Below are positions 9,001 to 9,537 of a stretch of DNA of 9,537 nt, in pieces. Position 1 is the first letter of the stretch, and each line of letters starts with the position of its first letter. The notes below the pieces were generated by a model. That model was not told the DNA's origin. It searched no databases and saw nothing but the letters and a program-made list of their open reading frames with translations. The position numbers and the translations under genes were made by a program. The DNA is taken from the NCBI GenBank assembly GCA_002329545.1, contig DCTJ01000058.1, forward strand, positions 24,438-33,974, written 5' to 3'. Origin of the DNA: Candidatus Omnitrophica bacterium UBA1443. GTDB taxonomy: Bacteria > Omnitrophota > Omnitrophia > Omnitrophales > Aquincolibacteriaceae.

Positions 9001-9537
9001 GGAAGCCAATCGCGGGCCGAAACGGGTTTTTGATGGCTCTGAAGAAACGACAATGCCTCGACTGGCGAATGATCTCTTCGAGAATATGCCGGATAAAGAG
9101 CTTCTGAGTGCGGGCAACCAGCTTATTGAATGGAATGAAAGAATTAGCGACCAAATATCTAAGGCACCGAAGGGGGATCCCGAAACGGAACCCGCAGTGT
9201 GGCTCCCGAGCATAGGCAGAACAGAAGAAACGGAAGGGATGAAAGCTCTGCAGAAAGCAATGCAGCGTGAAGAAGCTCTCCATGCAGCTCTCAATGCGGC
9301 GGCGAATCAGAGGTTGGAGACGACGGGAGTGAAAAGCCCTGCCGCGGTTTCTGTGGAGTCGCGGTTAACGAATCTGATTCTTGCCATAGAGAAACAAACG
9401 GGAAAGCCGTTCCCCGCGGCGTTCAATCCGGATACTGGCGCTTATGTGACGGGTTATAACGAAGCTCGCATTCGGGAGGTGTTGGCTATGAAAGAAGCCG
9501 GATTGGTCGCGAAGGGTGTGGTTGTGGTGATTATGGC
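2..9537 (+). CDS. Internal part of a giant multidomain membrane protein, open at both ends
   Basis: One frame (codons from base 2) runs 3178 codons with no stop from the first to the last base, followed by two bases of a partial codon. The gene is therefore longer than 9.5 kb, and its start, ribosome binding site and stop lie outside the window. The translation is protein-like throughout: membrane helices at residues 22-332 and 1656-2236, a long soluble region between them, a Pro/Ala/Thr-rich linker at 2248-2378, a UDP-sugar pyrophosphorylase-like domain at about 2481-2893, and a charged helical tail. No frameshift or change in coding character is visible. By eye I find only three cysteines (near residues 902, 1500 and 2122), which is unusually few. 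I recognise no named family for the full chain. The best guess is a membrane-bound polysaccharide or cell-envelope assembly protein from an uncultured bacterium. The uninterrupted frame is directly seen; the function is inferred from the domains. Confidence 0.95.
65..1000 (+). other. First membrane region, about eight predicted transmembrane helices
   Basis: Hydrophobic stretches lie at about residues 22-43, 102-126, 141-163, 186-204, 207-225, 248-267, 274-297 and 305-332. They are separated by short loops, plus one basic loop of about 58 residues (44-101, rich in Lys and Arg) that is probably cytoplasmic by the positive-inside rule. The last helix ends in a basic cluster (QRYLLRDSRSKG). The window may begin after further upstream helices. 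I recognise no transporter signature. Membrane helices before and after a large soluble domain are typical of processive membrane glycosyltransferases, but that arrangement alone does not identify one. Helix boundaries were judged by eye. Confidence 0.75.
1004..3706 (+). other. Long soluble region of unrecognised fold, with coiled coil and beta-hairpin-like motifs
   Basis: Residues 335-1235 have no strong hydrophobic stretch and are rich in Glu, Lys and Asp. The first part (335-780) reads as mostly helical, with long runs of charged heptad-like sequence. The part from about 840 to 1050 is richer in aromatic and beta-type residues and carries repeated short turns such as EDGEYYF (849-855), KNGKFYL (893-899), EGDDFYF (1010-1016) and GEEWYVV (1038-1044). 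Residues 1060-1180 are again helical and charged. I do not recognise a family. If the following stretch is a glycosyltransferase core, part of this region could be its N-terminal half with large insertions, but I see no clear nucleotide-binding start motif. Confidence 0.6.
1649..1771 (+). other. Predicted charged coiled coil
   Basis: Residues 550-590 form a continuous run of Lys, Glu, Ala, Leu, Ile and Gln with no proline or glycine until the end. Leu, Ile and Val recur at heptad-like spacing in the second half (IALLNDEVNLLKKAI). This is what a parallel coiled coil or long single helix looks like. It is followed by a proline-rich break (AMPAPRSGEPSDQPAEE, about 594-610) that probably acts as a hinge. 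The role is presumably spacing or self-association; no partner can be named. Confidence 0.6.
3707..4036 (+). other. Possible diverged GT2-type glycosyltransferase core segment
   Basis: Residues 1236-1345. The stretch SITKSLDGSNIAMPDSI followed by ENPEAGSIQGRLSYEG (1262-1277) resembles the GT2 layout in which a DxD-type metal site (usually L-D-A-D) is followed by a Pro-Asp/Pro-Glu turn, an amphipathic helix, and then 'nP..G.vQgRl'. D1243 would be the first aspartate; the second is replaced by S1245. Later, FPYGGYYSRLFVFTP (1331-1345) could match the hydrophobic glycine-containing stretch that follows in these enzymes. No clear TED or QxxRW motif could be found downstream. Its place between two membrane regions suits a cellulose- or glucan-synthase-like enzyme. 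The similarity is short and was judged by eye; it could be a non-catalytic relative or chance. Confidence 0.3.
4037..4958 (+). other. Helical soluble region preceding the second membrane block
   Basis: Residues 1346-1652 are a charged and aromatic, mostly helical region, notably rich in Trp, Lys and Asp/Glu. It includes DRADWQSWANQW near 1458-1469, a YYVNGKFHV turn (1510-1518), and an acidic DDRDMFDDYG stretch at about 1597-1606. The closing HGHTFAYYSPQQFANN segment leads into the first helix of the next membrane block. I recognise no family. If the preceding stretch is GT2-like, this would be the place for the acceptor-binding part, but the usual motifs are not evident. Confidence 0.45.
4967..6709 (+). 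other. Second membrane region, about 12 predicted transmembrane helices
   Basis: Hydrophobic stretches appear at about residues 1656-1676, 1679-1699, 1736-1757, possibly 1810-1825, 1877-1898, 1902-1921, 1927-1945, 1947-1966, 2092-2107, 2111-2134, 2143-2162 and 2213-2236, with a weaker one near 2166-2185. Two soluble loops interrupt the block. One (about 1758-1873) has aromatic and basic residues and the break IWRRIKFSFMG. The other (1967-2091) is charged and helical and contains AFLAGEFFRDLTDDEY. The last helix ends in a Lys-rich cluster (KVTKKN), placing the following linker and pyrophosphorylase-like domain in the cytoplasm by the positive-inside rule. That fits the need for UTP and sugar phosphate. 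No transporter signature is recognised. Confidence 0.7.
6743..7135 (+). other. Pro/Ala/Thr/Ser/Glu-rich low-complexity linker
   Basis: About 130 residues (2248-2378) are made almost only of Pro, Ala, Thr, Ser, Glu, Gln and Val, without predicted structure. This is the usual composition of a flexible tether. It joins the last membrane helix to the pyrophosphorylase-like domain. Repetitive codon blocks within it suggest growth by small duplications: a 22-base stretch at 6887-6908 recurs at 7040-7061 with one mismatch (Glu codon versus Ala codon). There are no cysteines and no long charged blocks. Confidence 0.85.
6887..7061 (+). repeat. Imperfect 22-base direct repeat inside the linker
   Basis: Bases 6887-6908 and 7040-7061 match at 21 of 22 positions. 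Both copies are in the same reading frame and encode T-Q-A-[E/A]-S-A-T. The 153-base offset is a multiple of three, so the frame is kept. This fits in-frame duplication within a low-complexity tether and needs no mobile element to explain it. Confidence 0.7.
7139..7441 (+). other. Helical lead-in to the pyrophosphorylase-like domain
   Basis: Residues 2380-2480 are charged and predicted helical (for example the run around AKAIAEEIDGFVREYN). Proteins of the UDPGP family usually have a helical N-terminal segment of this kind before the nucleotide-binding loop, so I treat it as part of the same domain. The exact boundary with the linker is set by where proline and threonine fall away, near residue 2379. 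Confidence 0.5.
7442..8680 (+). other. UDP-sugar / UDP-HexNAc pyrophosphorylase-like (UDPGP family) domain
   Basis: Residues 2481-2893. Family enzymes make UDP-sugar and pyrophosphate from UTP and a sugar 1-phosphate. Motifs appear in the expected order. FFAAGAATRLGLG (2494-2505) matches the loop LA(A/G)GxGTR(L/M)G and is followed by SPRKF (2511-2515), where the family has P-K. VLVNGG (2624-2629) sits where IMTS normally lies. NNFLGFNRENIFFTIQP (2641-2657) matches 'nnFFGl...vfFf.Q..lP' well. NGHGYPT (2681-2687) matches the GHGD-type uridine-binding loop. RINDMIYHD (2728-2736) corresponds to the 'nvDNl...D' stretch, KQKGGS (2784-2789) to the 'kkGG' strand, and FDAKN (2810-2814) to 'FNTNN'. Oddities: the glycine before T-R is alanine, and DN reads ND. 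The C-terminal beta-helix domain of many relatives is not evident. It may be a diverged enzyme or a non-catalytic sugar-nucleotide-binding domain. Subtype (glucose, UDP-sugar or HexNAc) cannot be decided. Confidence 0.65.
7940..7966 (+). other. Perfect 11-bp inverted repeat inside the coding frame
   Basis: Bases 7940-7950 are the exact reverse complement of 7956-7966, with a five-base loop (7951-7955). The stem lies over the codons for NRENIFFTI, one of the best-conserved stretches of the pyrophosphorylase-like domain. It is AT-rich, has no following U-run, and sits in the middle of an open frame, so it is not a terminator for this gene. It may be a chance consequence of the codons or a modest mRNA structure. 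Confidence 0.6.
8684..8731 (+). repeat. Short 18-base tandem repeat encoding a Glu-Gln-x-Gly-Gln-Pro hexapeptide
   Basis: Two full 18-base units (8684-8701 and 8702-8719) differ at one base, and a partial third unit follows. They encode EQLGQP, EQPGQP and EQQG. The repeat sits immediately after the last structured part of the pyrophosphorylase-like domain and is most simply a short flexible hinge that arose by slippage. Confidence 0.8.
8744..9537 (+). other. Charged helical region of unknown function, cut by the window edge
   Basis: Residues 2915-3178 are hydrophilic and mostly helix-forming, with runs such as EEKRRFIDASREEAKRLRNE (2979-2998) and REEALHAALNAAANQ. A proline/glycine-rich break occurs near 3050-3068 (SKAPKGDPETEP). 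The last visible residues, AGLVAKGVVVVIM, turn hydrophobic and beta-like and may begin the first strand of another alpha/beta domain. I recognise no family. The protein clearly continues past the window. Confidence 0.5.

Overview
The whole window is the inside of one very large protein-coding gene on the + strand. Reading frame 2 (codons starting at base 2) stays open for 3178 codons without a stop. It enters at the left edge and leaves at the right edge, so neither the real start nor the real stop is present. I see no intergenic space, RNA gene, promoter, terminator, mobile element or CRISPR array. Reading frames other than this one hold only short shadow ORFs.

Organism: bacterial codon use, roughly balanced GC, no introns, and a gene encoding more than 3178 residues with multiple membrane regions. 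Genes of this size are known from a few lineages, notably Omnitrophota and some Planctomycetes and other poorly cultured bacteria. I favour an Omnitrophota-like or other uncultured PVC-type bacterium. That is an inference from gene size and style, not from a marker.

Layout along the protein (residue n = bases 3n-1 to 3n+1). (1) Residues 1-335 hold about eight membrane helices. (2) Residues 336-1650 are a long soluble region with a charged coiled coil near 550-590 and scattered short D/N-G-K/E-aromatic motifs. Around 1236-1345 there is a stretch resembling the middle of a family 2 (GT2) glycosyltransferase. (3) Residues 1654-2236 are a second membrane region of about 12 helices, interrupted by soluble loops. 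(4) Residues 2248-2378 form a low-complexity Pro/Ala/Thr/Ser/Glu linker. (5) Residues 2380-2893 contain a recognisable domain of the UDP-sugar / UDP-N-acetylhexosamine pyrophosphorylase fold (UDPGP family), with several family motifs in the right order but some altered. (6) A short Glu/Gln/Pro/Gly hexapeptide repeat follows, then a charged helical region to the window edge.

How the parts may work together: a sugar-nucleotide pyrophosphorylase-like domain tethered to a membrane protein that may carry a GT2-like catalytic core would join sugar activation and membrane-bound polysaccharide synthesis in one chain. The pyrophosphorylase-like call rests on several ordered motifs. The GT2-like call is weak, and both domains show substitutions at positions that usually matter for catalysis.
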